DNA from: DASXMT01 sp963781305
Lineage (GTDB): Bacteria > Actinomycetota > Acidimicrobiia > Acidimicrobiales > RAAP-2
DNA: 64,000 nucleotides
Direction of reading: 5' to 3'
Assembly (NCBI GenBank): GCA_963781305.1
Contig: CAWAFL010000011.1
Location: 496,001-560,000, forward strand
The notes under the pieces are model-generated. The model made no database searches. It saw only the letters and a list, made by a program, of their open reading frames with translations, and was not told the origin of the DNA. Below, in pieces: positions 41,713 through 49,870 of the stretch. Positions within the stretch are counted from its first letter, which is position 1; every line of letters starts with the position of its first letter. The translations under genes and the position numbers were made by a program.

Positions 41713-41737
41713 CTACCCAGTGCGACCGCGATGAAAC
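41713..41737 (-). promoter_or_regulatory. SigB/SigF-type promoter for the holin-like/DUF3618/DUF4235 operon
   Basis: On the minus strand, GTTT (41737-41734), a 15-nt spacer, then GGGTAG (41718-41713), about 45 nt ahead of GTG 41668. It fits the actinobacterial general-stress sigma consensus (GTTT-N14-17-GGGTA). Confidence 0.65.
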
Positions 41738-41819
41738 CAGATCCAGTTCGTCTTTCATCTGCTAGCCCTCGGCGCACGGCTTAGTAGCAAGAGAACTGCC
41801 CGAGCAGTCGAACCATCAC

Positions 41820-41844
41820 GTTTGCGCTACACGGGTGAGGGTAT
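41820..41844 (+). promoter_or_regulatory. SigB/SigF-type promoter for the yihY-like gene
   Basis: GTTT (41820-41823), 15-nt spacer, GGGTAT (41839-41844), about 45 nt before the start codon. An exact match to the general-stress sigma pattern, divergent from the similar promoter at 41713-41737. Confidence 0.72.
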
Positions 41845-41887
41845 TGGCAGGCGCTTAGATCGCTGTTGAGCCCCGAAAGGGACCGAG

Positions 41888-42985
41888 ATGTCGAAACCTC
41901 CTGATGCAGGGACCCAAACGACTGGCGCCGTACCTGAGCCTGAAGTCGCCGGTTCTCCACCGGATAGTCCTGCAGATCTCCCTCGAAGCTCACAGCTGGC
42001 TGTCCTGAAGCGAGTGATGGCGGAGTTCAAACTCAACAACTTGACCGTGCTCGCCGCTGCTCTGACCTACTACGGCATCCTGGCAGTCGTGCCCGGGCTG
42101 ATCGTGCTATTCGCCATCCTTGGCCTAGCGGGAACAGACACCACTCATCAGTTAGTAAAACAGGTCCAGTCAGTGGCTCCCGGCTCGAGTGCTCACTTTG
42201 TCAGGACGCTGATAGCGCAGGCTCAGTCCGACAGAGCCGAGGCGACCGTCGGGGCCGTCGTTGGACTCCTCATCGCGCTGTGGTCAGCTTCTAGCTACGT
42301 GGGAGCCTTCCGACGGGCATCGAACGTCATCTATCACATGGGGGAAGGGCGACCGATCTGGAAGACGATTCCGATCCGGATAGGCGTGACAATCGTGGCC
42401 GTGGTCGTCTTGGTGGTGGGAGCAGTCATCGTGGTCGTCAGTGGACCAATCGCCAAACAGGTGGGTGACGCCGTCGGAGCCGGCGGCACCACTGTGCTTG
42501 TCTGGAACATAGTCAAGTGGCCGTTGCTCTTGCTCTTGGTCTCGTTGCTCCTCGCCGTCTTGTTTTGGGCTAGCCCTAACGCCAAGCAAGGTGGAATCAA
42601 ATGGATCAGTCCTGGTGGAGTAGCTGCAACCATCGGATGGCTTGTGGTCTCGTCGCTGTTCGTTGTCTACGTCGTCAACTTCTCGTCCTACAACAAGACC
42701 TACGGGTCGTTGGCCGGAGTCGTGATCTTTCTCGTGTGGCTCTGGCTCACGAACATCGCCTTACTCTTCGGCGCCGAGCTCAACGCTGAACTCGATCACG
42801 GACGGGCTATCTCCGAAGGGCTGCCTGAAGGCATTCAACTTTTGCTGAACCGCGCGATACCCAGAAGCTCAGTAGCGGGGATAAGCGGGCGGTGGAGGAA
42901 GCCCAGGCTGCCCGGCACACATAACGCTTTTTCATTTCACAAGGCCTTTCGACGTCAGTCGGCGGTGGCCGAGCTGACTCGGTAG
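41888..42985 (+). CDS. YihY/BrkB family integral membrane protein
   Basis: A 365-residue protein with six membrane helices. Family features include FKLNNLTVLAAALTYYGILAVVPGLIVLFAILGL, SSYVGAFRRASNVIYHMGEGRPIWKTIPIRIG, and SYNKTYGSLAGVVIFLVWLWLTNIALLFGAELNAELDH. Members were once misnamed ribonuclease BN; their role is unclear and probably in the envelope. Preceded by a SigB-type promoter, so probably stress-induced. Confidence 0.92.
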   Translation: MSKPPDAGTQTTGAVPEPEVAGSPPDSPADLPRSSQLAVLKRVMAEFKLNNLTVLAAALTYYGILAVVPGLIVLFAILGLAGTDTTHQLVKQVQSVAPGSSAHFVRTLIAQAQSDRAEATVGAVVGLLIALWSASSYVGAFRRASNVIYHMGEGRPIWKTIPIRIGVTIVAVVVLVVGAVIVVVSGPIAKQVGDAVGAGGTTVLVWNIVKWPLLLLLVSLLLAVLFWASPNAKQGGIKWISPGGVAATIGWLVVSSLFVVYVVNFSSYNKTYGSLAGVVIFLVWLWLTNIALLFGAELNAELDHGRAISEGLPEGIQLLLNRAIPRSSVAGISGRWRKPRLPGTHNAFSFHKAFRRQSAVAELTR

Positions 42986-43055
42986 CTTTGAACGAGCTTT
43001 GTCTCAGAGGGGACGCGATTGTCGTGATCGAAGTAGTCAGCGAGTACCAAGGCGT

Positions 43056-43430
43056 TCAAATACCCGATGGCGTCCACACCTTCGAGATCAGGCAGCATGT
43101 CACCGAGCTATCGTGAGCCTCAGCTCCTGGTCGCCTTACGTCCAGGTCGGAACCTGAACAATTGAATGTTCCAGAATTCAAGGAGCGATCGCTTGGGCGA
43201 GCGGGGACGGCCGACTTAATTCCTAATTTCGCGGTCCAGGGCCGTGTGGCCTTGTCGAACCGGCCGCACGAATCGTTCGAACAGCGGACGCCCAGAACTT
43301 CACCGATCGCCTTGCCTCGCTCGACTACCGCTGCGTAACCACAATCTGGGCACGGTTCCTCGGTCAGCAAGGTCGGGTCGCTGTCGAGCTGTGGAACCGG
43401 GGTGGTTATCGGCTGCTCATTGTCCCTCAC
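43056..43430 (-). CDS. Small zinc-ribbon-like protein
   Basis: Up to 124 residues. The N-terminal 65 residues contain PCPDCGYAAVVERGKAIGEVLG and RCSNDSCG, a Cys-x2-Cys ... Cys-x4-Cys ribbon. The C-terminal half is low-complexity and may not be genuine. Its start overlaps the stop of the upstream acidic protein gene by 4 nt, which supports translation. No family recognised. Confidence 0.45.
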   Translation of the reverse strand: MRDNEQPITTPVPQLDSDPTLLTEEPCPDCGYAAVVERGKAIGEVLGVRCSNDSCGRFDKATRPWTAKLGIKSAVPARPSDRSLNSGTFNCSGSDLDVRRPGAEAHDSSVTCCLISKVWTPSGI

Positions 43431-43627
43431 GTGGCATTGGCATTGGCATCGGCAGGTAGGGCTTTGTCCCCGGCCCGAGGAGGATTGTCCGGTGCGTCGG
43501 GAAGCTCGTCTTCAGTCACTCCATCGTCTTCCAGCTCATGAGCCAGCTCCTGGTCTTCGGCGGCGGCCTTTCCGAACTGGTGGTCTTGTGGGTCCTGATC
43601 GAGCTGGTTCTTCGGATCCTGAGTCAT
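43427..43627 (-). CDS. Small acidic protein
   Basis: A 66-residue, strongly acidic protein (TQDPKNQLDQDPQDHQFGKA, EDDGVTEDELPDAPDNPP) with no hydrophobic segment; likely disordered. ATG 43627 follows AGGGAG. It is coupled to the zinc-ribbon gene. Small acidic proteins of this kind are common in actinobacterial stress operons. Function unknown. Confidence 0.55.
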   Translation of the reverse strand: MTQDPKNQLDQDPQDHQFGKAAAEDQELAHELEDDGVTEDELPDAPDNPPRAGDKALPADANANAT

Positions 43628-43664
43628 GCTGCGCTCCCTGATCGGCTTCCGGCGTGACCGGTGT

Positions 43665-43690
43665 CTACCCACCTAGGCCCGGAGCCACAC
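43665..43690 (-). promoter_or_regulatory. Possible SigB/SigF-type promoter for the acidic protein gene
   Basis: On the minus strand GTGT (43690-43687), 16 nt, GGGTAG (43670-43665), about 40 nt before the ATG. One mismatch from GTTT in the -35. Confidence 0.45.
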
Positions 43691-43821
43691 GCAACGCCGA
43701 CCCATAAGTGCCGTAATCCCCGAGTCTTGGACAAATTTGGCGTCGGTTCTCTCTTGCTACGACGCTACGCACCGACATTGCGTCCACCCCATGACCAGTT
43801 CCACTGTGTCATTCTCGGTAG

Positions 43822-44652
43822 ATGCCATCCGATCCACTCACCGCCTTCGTCCTCGGCGGCGGTGGCCTTCTTGGGGCAGCAGAGGTAGGGATGCTGCGCG
43901 CCCTTCTCGAGCGAGAAATAATTCCCGACGTGGTCGTCGGATCGAGCGTCGGAGCCCTCAACGGCGTTTTCATTGCCGCAGATCCCACCTTGGCGTCCGT
44001 CCAACGCATGGTCGACACCTGGGCGGGACTCTCCAATCGCGGTGTGTTCGGCGGATCGATACTTGGCCAACTCGGCACATTGACCCGAAACGGCACTTAT
44101 CTGCATTCCAACGAGGGGATTCGCCGACTGATCGAAGATGGCATCGGCGATGTCGACTTCGCCGACCTGCCAGTTCATTTCGAGTGTATCGCCGCGTGCA
44201 TCGAACGAGCCGCACCACACTGGTTCTCCTCGGGTCCGGTGACGAACGCGGTACTTGCCTCTTGCGCCGTTCCCGGCCTCCTTCCTGCAGTTGAGATCGA
44301 AGGACAACACTTCCTGGACGGCGGATTGGTGCGTTCCGTGCCGATAGGTCGAGCAGTGGAACTTGGTGCCCAGCGCATCTTCGTCCTACACGTAGGCCGC
44401 TTGGAACAGCCACTCCGGGCCCCGACTAGACCGTGGCAGGTCGCTCTTGTGTCCTTCGAGATTGTGCGGCGGCATCACTTCGAAGAGGAGCTCGCCAGTG
44501 TGCCTGCGGGAATAGAGATCCACGTTCTCCCGACCGGATCTGTCGCTCCCACCCTGTCAGTGCGTTACCGTTCCACCACAGGAGTACCGGAACGCATCGA
44601 TGCGGCCCATCGAGCTACGTCTGTCTTCCTTGACACGTTGCCTTCCCGGTAG
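43822..44652 (+). CDS. Patatin-like phospholipase
   Basis: A 276-residue serine lipase of the patatin/RssA type. The oxyanion loop GGGGLLG (residues 12-18), nucleophile Ser42 in GSSVG and Asp166 in the DGG motif form the Ser-Asp dyad. It would release fatty acids from phospholipids or lysolipids in the cytosol. The stop shares one base with the GTG of the acyltransferase gene, so removal and re-attachment of acyl chains are encoded together. Confidence 0.9.
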   Translation: MPSDPLTAFVLGGGGLLGAAEVGMLRALLEREIIPDVVVGSSVGALNGVFIAADPTLASVQRMVDTWAGLSNRGVFGGSILGQLGTLTRNGTYLHSNEGIRRLIEDGIGDVDFADLPVHFECIAACIERAAPHWFSSGPVTNAVLASCAVPGLLPAVEIEGQHFLDGGLVRSVPIGRAVELGAQRIFVLHVGRLEQPLRAPTRPWQVALVSFEIVRRHHFEEELASVPAGIEIHVLPTGSVAPTLSVRYRSTTGVPERIDAAHRATSVFLDTLPSR

Positions 44653-45707
44653 TGCCGACCATGCATGTCCCCAGCCGGGCCGTCCGCCGATTCCTTCTCC
44701 CGGTAGATGTAGCTGTGCTGATCGTGCTGGCTGCAGTTTTAGCTCTCGGTGCGGCTATCGGAGTCATCGCCATCCCTTTGAGCCCGCGGCGGCGCCTGTT
44801 GCGCATCGCTGCCTTTGGCCTCTCCTATTGCACAATGGAGCTGGTCGTCCTGGTGGCCGCAGGAGCCCTCTGGGCACTCCAAAGACTCCGCAAGCTGTCG
44901 GGCACTCGTTCAACTAGGACGTGGATCGCTTCCCATCAGGCATTATTGGGGTGGGCGCTCGGGTGGGTCCTCGGCGCAGCGCGGATCTGCTTCGGGTTTA
45001 GGGTCACGGTGGCCGATCCATCGGGTCCCACGGCGTTGAGTGAAATCGATCCCGTTCTGGTCCTCGCTCGACATGGCGGCCCGGGCGATTCGTTCGCGTT
45101 AGTCCACCTCTTAATCACGCAATATCACCGCCGTGTGCTCATCGTACTGAAGGACGTCCTGCAACTCGACCCAGTCATCGACATCGTATTGAACCGACTC
45201 GGATGTTGCTTCCTTCCAAAGCCAACAGGGGCCGATGACGACCTAGCAGATCGCGTGGCCGACATAGCTCATGATCTTTCTCCTGGCGATGCAATCCTCT
45301 TGTTCCCAGAAGGCGCCAACTGGACCCCGAGACGGCGTCAAAGAGCCATCCAGCACCTGAGCCGAAAGGGCCTCCCACACGAAGCGAGAGTTGCACGGCT
45401 CATGACCAATGTCTTGCCGCCTCGGTCCGGAGGCATACTCGCATGCCTCGATGTTCGTCCTGGAATCGAAATCGTGATGGTGGCCCACGCCGGACTCGAC
45501 AGGATCGTTCGAGCCCGAGAAGCGTGGGAGGCGCTTCCGCTTTCTTCAGCCATGACTGTGCGCATGTGGGATGCAACTGGGATCCCGGAGACCGACCATG
45601 ATCGACAGGAATGGTTGACGCGGGAGTGGGCGATCATCGACGAGTGGATCGATGCGTGCCATGCGGGAGCGCTGAATAACGGCGGTGATTCAGGTGTACG
45701 CCCCTGA
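44652..45707 (+). CDS. 1-acylglycerol-3-phosphate-type acyltransferase
   Basis: A 351-residue protein starting GTG at 44652. Two or three N-terminal membrane helices (about 15-90) precede a PlsC-like acyltransferase domain with the H-x4-D motif (RHGGPGDS) and the FPEG motif (ILLFPEGANWTPRRR). It transfers a fatty acyl chain to a lysophospholipid or similar acceptor. Coupling to a patatin suggests membrane lipid remodelling, probably under stress given the neighbourhood. Confidence 0.85.
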   Translation: MPTMHVPSRAVRRFLLPVDVAVLIVLAAVLALGAAIGVIAIPLSPRRRLLRIAAFGLSYCTMELVVLVAAGALWALQRLRKLSGTRSTRTWIASHQALLGWALGWVLGAARICFGFRVTVADPSGPTALSEIDPVLVLARHGGPGDSFALVHLLITQYHRRVLIVLKDVLQLDPVIDIVLNRLGCCFLPKPTGADDDLADRVADIAHDLSPGDAILLFPEGANWTPRRRQRAIQHLSRKGLPHEARVARLMTNVLPPRSGGILACLDVRPGIEIVMVAHAGLDRIVRAREAWEALPLSSAMTVRMWDATGIPETDHDRQEWLTREWAIIDEWIDACHAGALNNGGDSGVRP

Positions 45708-45815
45708 AGATTGGTGGAAGGAGGTGCGGTCCGTATCTCCCATACCACGCAATCCAATTCTGATAGGCACGCATTCGTACAGGCATGGAGAAGTGGTGCG
45801 CATTAGCCTGAGATC

Positions 45816-46319
45816 ATGACGAACAGGCTGAACCGGGTCGCAGAAGTGGTCGGAGATGCTGCGGGCACCCTTGAGGCAGCTGCAGCAGCTGGCGGGTCAA
45901 AGGCGCGAGAGGGTTTGGACGATGCTGCCGCGAAGATCGCCAAGTCTGACATCGCCGATCGAATCGATAAACGGACAGGGGCCGCCCGGAAGGCCATAGC
46001 AAAAAGAGTCGCAGGGGCCAAGAAGGTCGCCAAGAAACGGGCGACGACGGCGAGCAAGAAGGCCACAGGGGCCAAGAAGGTCGCCAAGAAACGGGCGACG
46101 ACGGCGAGCAAGAAGGCCACAGGGGCCAAGAAGGTCGCCAAGAAACGGGCGACGACGGCGAGCAAGAAGGCCACAGGGGCCAAGAAGGTCGCCAAGAAAC
46201 GGGCGACGACGGCGAGCAAGAAGGCCACAGGGGCCAAGAAGGTCGCCAAGAAACGGGCGACGACGGCGAGCAAGAAGGCCACAGGGGCCAAGAAGGGATC
46301 GAGTGGCCGCCAGCGCTGA
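45816..46319 (+). CDS. Histone H1-like lysine-rich repeat protein
   Basis: A 167-residue protein. The N-terminal 65 residues are a helical, Ala-rich domain (VAEVVGDAAGTLEAAAAAGG ... IAKSDIADRIDKRTG). The rest is five exact copies of an 18-residue unit (GAKKVAKKRATTASKKAT) plus a partial sixth, all Lys/Ala/Thr as in eukaryotic H1 tails. Such proteins bind and condense DNA. The repeats have identical codons, so the tail expanded recently. Confidence 0.82.
   Translation: MTNRLNRVAEVVGDAAGTLEAAAAAGGSKAREGLDDAAAKIAKSDIADRIDKRTGAARKAIAKRVAGAKKVAKKRATTASKKATGAKKVAKKRATTASKKATGAKKVAKKRATTASKKATGAKKVAKKRATTASKKATGAKKVAKKRATTASKKATGAKKGSSGRQR
46014..46283 (+). repeat. Five perfect 54-bp tandem repeats
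   Basis: Five copies of a 54-bp unit (each starting GGGGCCAAGAAGGTCGCC) lie end to end and in frame, encoding the 18-residue basic repeat. Being a multiple of three, gain or loss of copies would only change tail length. Confidence 0.97.
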
Positions 46320-46769
46320 TCACTCTCGCGGTCCTCCTGGCTTTCGACCAGCACCTTGAATGTTCTAGTGACGGTGATGTGCGGGGATCCGGACTTTTGC
46401 GACTGGAACTGCATCACCTCATCGAGAAGTCCTTGACGAGGGCGGATGCCGACGTGCGTTCAGCTGCGGCGATGTCATTGGCGCATCCGTAGGGAATTGG
46501 CGTGAACCCAGCTCTCCTCGGCAGCGATCTGGCGGATCCTCCCAGATTCCGCCGGATCACCGTTGACCTGGCGCGCAAACTGGTGTGATGACGAAGAAGT
46601 GATTGGGCATGGTCGACGGGCTCCTCGCAACTAAGCCTGACGATCGGATGTTGGCGAATTCGTCGAGCAACCTTCATGGCGAGTTTCAGGACTACGGCAC
46701 CGGGGTACCGAGCGTGAACAGCCACCGGAATGCCGTGCGTTCACAGACCAAGTCGAAGGAGACCATCAG
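46320..46769. other. Gap with no convincing gene
   Basis: About 450 bases between the histone-like and hemerythrin genes. Open frames on both strands lack domains or ribosome sites. The only supported element is the SigB-type promoter at 46683-46708. Confidence 0.4.
46683..46708 (+). promoter_or_regulatory. SigB/SigF-type promoter for the hemerythrin gene
   Basis: GTTT (46683-46686), 16 nt, GGGTAC (46703-46708), about 60 nt before the ATG at 46770. Good match to the general-stress sigma consensus. Confidence 0.65.
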
Positions 46770-47327
46770 ATGACTGACGCAATCACGATCTTACGAGAAG
46801 ACCATCGGGCAGTGGAGAAGCTGTTCAAGTCTTTCGAGAAGGCGGGGCCGAATGCACTGAAGACGAAGGCGCGTCTCGTCCAAGAGATGATTCGGGAGCT
46901 GACCACCCACGCCTCGATTGAAGAACAGATCTTTTATCCGACCGTCCGCAAGGATGCAGCCGATCAGGATGCCAGTGTCCTGGAGGCCCTCGAAGAGCAC
47001 CATGTCGTCAAGTGGCTTCTATCCGAACTGGACGGGCTGGATCCATCCTCTGAGCGATTCGACGCCAAGGTCTCAGTGTTGATGGAGAGCGTCCGGCACC
47101 ACGTCAAAGAAGAGGAGGGCTCGCTCTTTCCCGCCGTTCGGGAGGAAATCAGCCGCAAGGCGCTGATGGACATGGGTGAGTCTCTGGCCGCGGCGAAGAA
47201 GGGTGCGCCGACAAAGCCCAGGCCTCGCATGCCTGACGAGCCGCCGCTGAACCGTTTTGCCGATGCCGGAGCCGGTGCCATCGACCGCGCTGTTAAGACC
47301 ATCAGGAGGACTGCAGCCAACCGGTGA
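46770..47327 (+). CDS. Hemerythrin HHE domain protein
   Basis: A 185-residue protein with a four-helix hemerythrin-type domain (about 1-130). Candidate iron ligands are in DHRAVEKLFKSFE, HASIEEQIFYP, LEEHHVVKWLLSEL and HHVKEEEGSLFPAV. GAAGGAGA precedes the ATG. Such proteins bind a di-iron centre and react with oxygen, peroxide or NO. The C-terminal 55 residues are basic and probably disordered, perhaps DNA-interacting. Confidence 0.9.
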   Translation: MTDAITILREDHRAVEKLFKSFEKAGPNALKTKARLVQEMIRELTTHASIEEQIFYPTVRKDAADQDASVLEALEEHHVVKWLLSELDGLDPSSERFDAKVSVLMESVRHHVKEEEGSLFPAVREEISRKALMDMGESLAAAKKGAPTKPRPRMPDEPPLNRFADAGAGAIDRAVKTIRRTAANR

Positions 47328-47398
47328 CGGACCGATTGAAGCGGGCACGGCTCGAGGTCTGCCATCCAACTCCCCGAAGGCCGCCTCAATAGATTTCA

Positions 47399-47425
47399 GT
47401 TTGGAACCTGGGAGGGCTCGGGCAT
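47399..47425 (+). promoter_or_regulatory. Possible SigB/SigF-type promoter for topoisomerase IB
   Basis: GTTT (47399-47402), 17 nt, GGGCAT (47420-47425). One mismatch in the -10 and very close to the GTG at 47436, so the transcript would be nearly leaderless. Confidence 0.4.
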
Positions 47426-47435
47426 AAGAAGCACC

Positions 47436-48467
47436 GTGCTACGCCTGCGTCGCTCTGATACCAACGGGGTCGGGATAAGCCGTCGGCGCCGTGGGCGAGG
47501 ATTCTCCTATGCATGGTCCACGGGCCAGCGGATCACTGATCCCGAGGTGATCGAGCGCATCAACGGGCTGGCTATACCTCCGGCCTGGTGCGACGTCTGG
47601 ATCTGCCCGTGGCCCAACGGGCACATTCAGGCACTCGGTACCGACGCGGCAGGAAGGCGCCAGTACCGCTACCACGATGATTGGCGGAAACGTCGAGACA
47701 GCGAGAAGTACGAACGGGCCTTGGAGTTTGGCCGAGCCTTGCCGTCGCTGAGAAAGACGATCCTCAAGGACTTGGCTGAACCTGGGCTCGGGAAACGACG
47801 GGTCCTGGCCACCGGTGTGCGCCTCATCGACATCGGGTGCTTCCGGGTAGGCTCCGAGGAGTACGCCCACGAGCATGAGACGTACGGTGTGGCAACACTC
47901 CTCAAAAGACACGTAAGCCTGCACGGAGACGAGTTCGTCTTCGACTATCCAGCCAAGGGTTCGATACCGCGTACGCTCGTTGTCGGCGACCCGGAAGTAC
48001 GCGATGTTTTGTGTGCCCTGCGCCGACGGCGTGGCGGAAGTGACGAACTGCTGGCCTGGAAAGACAAGCGAACCTGGGTGGATGTCCGAGCTGCTGACCT
48101 CAACTCGTATATCAAGGAGGAGGCGGGACAGCAATTCAGCGCCAAAGATTTCCGTACCTGGTCAGCCACGGTATTGGCCGCCGTGGTCCTGGGTCGCGAT
48201 GCCAAGATGGCGCGGTCCAAGACGGCCAACAGACGAGTGGTTACCGGCGCCATCAAGGAGGTAGCCGAGTATCTGGGCAACACACCCGCCGTCTGTCGAT
48301 CCTCCTACATCGATCCCAGGATCGTCGATCGTTTCCGTGCCGGGGAGTCGCTCGCCGGCGCCATCCGGGACCTGGAGCTGGCGACTGAGAATTGGCCTGA
48401 GCAGCAGTCTCGGGTGGAAGCAGCCGTCCTCGACCTCCTAGCGGATGCCGTTAGCCGAGCTGCATGA
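47436..48467 (+). CDS. DNA topoisomerase IB
   Basis: A 343-residue poxvirus/bacterial-type topoisomerase IB starting GTG at 47436. Seen: PPAWCDVWICP, YHDDWRKRRDSEKY, RVGSEEYAHEHETYGVATLLKRHV and FSAKDFRTWSATV, with the nucleophile Tyr291 in CRSSYIDPRIV. It relaxes supercoils by nicking one strand through a 3'-phosphotyrosine. In actinobacteria it is often in stress/DNA-repair neighbourhoods. Full length. Confidence 0.93.
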   Translation: MLRLRRSDTNGVGISRRRRGRGFSYAWSTGQRITDPEVIERINGLAIPPAWCDVWICPWPNGHIQALGTDAAGRRQYRYHDDWRKRRDSEKYERALEFGRALPSLRKTILKDLAEPGLGKRRVLATGVRLIDIGCFRVGSEEYAHEHETYGVATLLKRHVSLHGDEFVFDYPAKGSIPRTLVVGDPEVRDVLCALRRRRGGSDELLAWKDKRTWVDVRAADLNSYIKEEAGQQFSAKDFRTWSATVLAAVVLGRDAKMARSKTANRRVVTGAIKEVAEYLGNTPAVCRSSYIDPRIVDRFRAGESLAGAIRDLELATENWPEQQSRVEAAVLDLLADAVSRAA

Positions 48468-48522
48468 CCGGCCGCCCGTCGGCAGGCTTGAGGGTCATGT
48501 GGTATCGGAGCCAACGAGCATC

Positions 48523-48547
48523 GTGTTGCCCAGCAGTAAAGGGGTAC
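48523..48547 (+). promoter_or_regulatory. Possible SigB/SigF-type promoter upstream of the CDF gene
   Basis: GTGT (48523-48526), 15 nt, GGGTAC (48542-48547). The downstream bases (CGAGCACGAAC) resemble those after the hemerythrin promoter (CGAGCGTGAAC). It lies about 340 nt before the CDF start, so it may first read the micropeptide. Confidence 0.45.
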
Positions 48548-48686
48548 CGAGCACGAACCTCCGACGAGTGAGAACCCGCAGACCCCGACCAGGTTTGCCT
48601 CGACGCCGACCGGGTATTCGTGAAACCGACACCCACTACGCCGGACGTTCGAGCCCCCTACTGGTCAAGGAGAACGATGGAACACG

Positions 48687-48827
48687 TTGGGGTCCACCCA
48701 TCACTCGGAGTCCCTCCATGAAGGCCTGCTGCTCTCGGTCGCTCTGATCCTGCTCGCTGCCTCCCTCGCGCCTTGCGTGGTCTGGGTGCGGGATCGACGC
48801 AGGGCGGTACTGGGGCGGTCCACGTGA
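48687..48827 (+). CDS. Possible small single-helix membrane peptide
   Basis: A 46-residue frame starting TTG at 48687, with one hydrophobic helix (GLLLSVALILLAASLAPCVVW) followed by VRDRRR, a typical positive-inside anchor. AAGGAG lies 14 nt upstream, rather far. An overlapping 14-codon frame starts at ATG 48677 with better spacing, so this may be a leader arrangement. Low confidence. Confidence 0.28.
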   Translation: MGSTHHSESLHEGLLLSVALILLAASLAPCVVWVRDRRRAVLGRST

Positions 48828-48888
48828 AAAGGGCGTCTGAAGGACGGGTGCCCGGTAGAGGCGTCGCGCTTCCACTCATGAGTTCCTA

Positions 48889-49818
48889 ATGGCAGCGGAG
48901 AGTCGCACGACGGTGGCCGTGGCATTGGTTTCCAACGTGTTGGTGACGATCACCAAGCTGACAGTTGGCATCGTCGGTGGCTCAAGTGCTCTGCTCTCGG
49001 AGGGGGCGCACTCGATCTCTGATTCGGTGAACGAGTTGTTCTTGGTTGCTTCCATACGTCGAAGCGAAAAGCCCGCCGATGATAGGCACCCATTCGGTTA
49101 TGGAGCCGAGCGCTTCTTCTGGTCTTTGCTTGCCGCAGTTGGCATCTTCGTCGCCGGGGGCGGCTTCTCGCTCTTCGAGGCGTACCGTGCGTTCACGGCC
49201 CCTTCCCGTACCGGAAAGTGGCTCCTTGAGTACCTTGTCTTGGGCGCAGCCGCAGTATTCGAGGGCGCCTCCCTGACCAGAGCCCTCCACCAGGTGCGGA
49301 CAGAGGCCGCGTCCGCCGGTCGAGCTCCGATTGAGCACATGGTCAAAAGCGCTGATCCTGCCATGAAGACCGTAGCCTTTGAGGACACGATCGCCGTATT
49401 CGGCGTCGTGGTAGCCGCCACAGGGATAGCTCTCCACCAGGCGACTGGTGACGGCAGATGGGAAGGTGTGGCGTCGGGCATCATAGGCTTGCTCTTGATC
49501 TTCGCCGCCTTCGCTCTGGCTCGTGACAACATGAGCCTTCTCATCGGGGAATCGGTGGAGCCTGCCGTGGTTGACAATATCGAGGCCACGATTGCCTGCC
49601 ACCCGATGGTTGCAGACGTAGTCGAGCTGCTGACCCGTTACCTCGGCGCTCATGAGGTCTTGGTTGCTGCCCGAGTCCTACTCGTCGATGGGTTACGTTC
49701 GGATCAGATCGCGGGGATGAGTGCAGAGATCGACGCCCGTGTACGGCAGTGTGATGCCGAAGTCACTCAGGTATTCATAGACGCCACGACATCCGACGAG
49801 AGTGTCGGCCACAGTTAG
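48889..49818 (+). CDS. Cation diffusion facilitator family transporter
   Basis: A 309-residue protein with six membrane helices and a C-terminal cytosolic domain. Features: LSEGAHSISDSVNELFLV (metal site in helix 2), RHPFGYGAERFFWSL, and FEDTIAVFGVVVAATG (helix 5 site; the usual His is replaced by Phe/Glu). CDF proteins export Zn2+, Fe2+ or Mn2+ using protons. The C-terminal regulatory domain starts near VEPAVVDNIEATIACHP. Confidence 0.92.
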   Translation: MAAESRTTVAVALVSNVLVTITKLTVGIVGGSSALLSEGAHSISDSVNELFLVASIRRSEKPADDRHPFGYGAERFFWSLLAAVGIFVAGGGFSLFEAYRAFTAPSRTGKWLLEYLVLGAAAVFEGASLTRALHQVRTEAASAGRAPIEHMVKSADPAMKTVAFEDTIAVFGVVVAATGIALHQATGDGRWEGVASGIIGLLLIFAAFALARDNMSLLIGESVEPAVVDNIEATIACHPMVADVVELLTRYLGAHEVLVAARVLLVDGLRSDQIAGMSAEIDARVRQCDAEVTQVFIDATTSDESVGHS

Positions 49819-49870
49819 AGATCTCGGGACCTACCGTCAAAGTGTTGATCTGGCAGGAGCACGCCGTGCT

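Larger units (their letters stand above)
48468..48888. other. Gap with promoter and possible micropeptide
   Basis: About 420 bases before the CDF transporter gene. It holds a SigB-like promoter (48523-48547) and a possible 46-residue membrane peptide (48687-48827); otherwise nothing recognisable. Confidence 0.4.

Noticed and set aside
43024..43116. A 30-codon plus-strand frame starting GTG
   Set aside because: Too short, without a ribosome site, and antisense to the zinc-ribbon gene's tail.
46014..46283. Possible CRISPR-like array
   Set aside because: The units are contiguous and identical with no unique spacers, and they are in-frame coding repeats.
45803..46417. A minus-strand frame with repeated hydrophobic units over the histone-like gene
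   Set aside because: It only mirrors the 54-bp repeats in antisense. The plus strand gives a sensible N-terminal domain plus Lys-rich tail; the minus frame has no start context or family.
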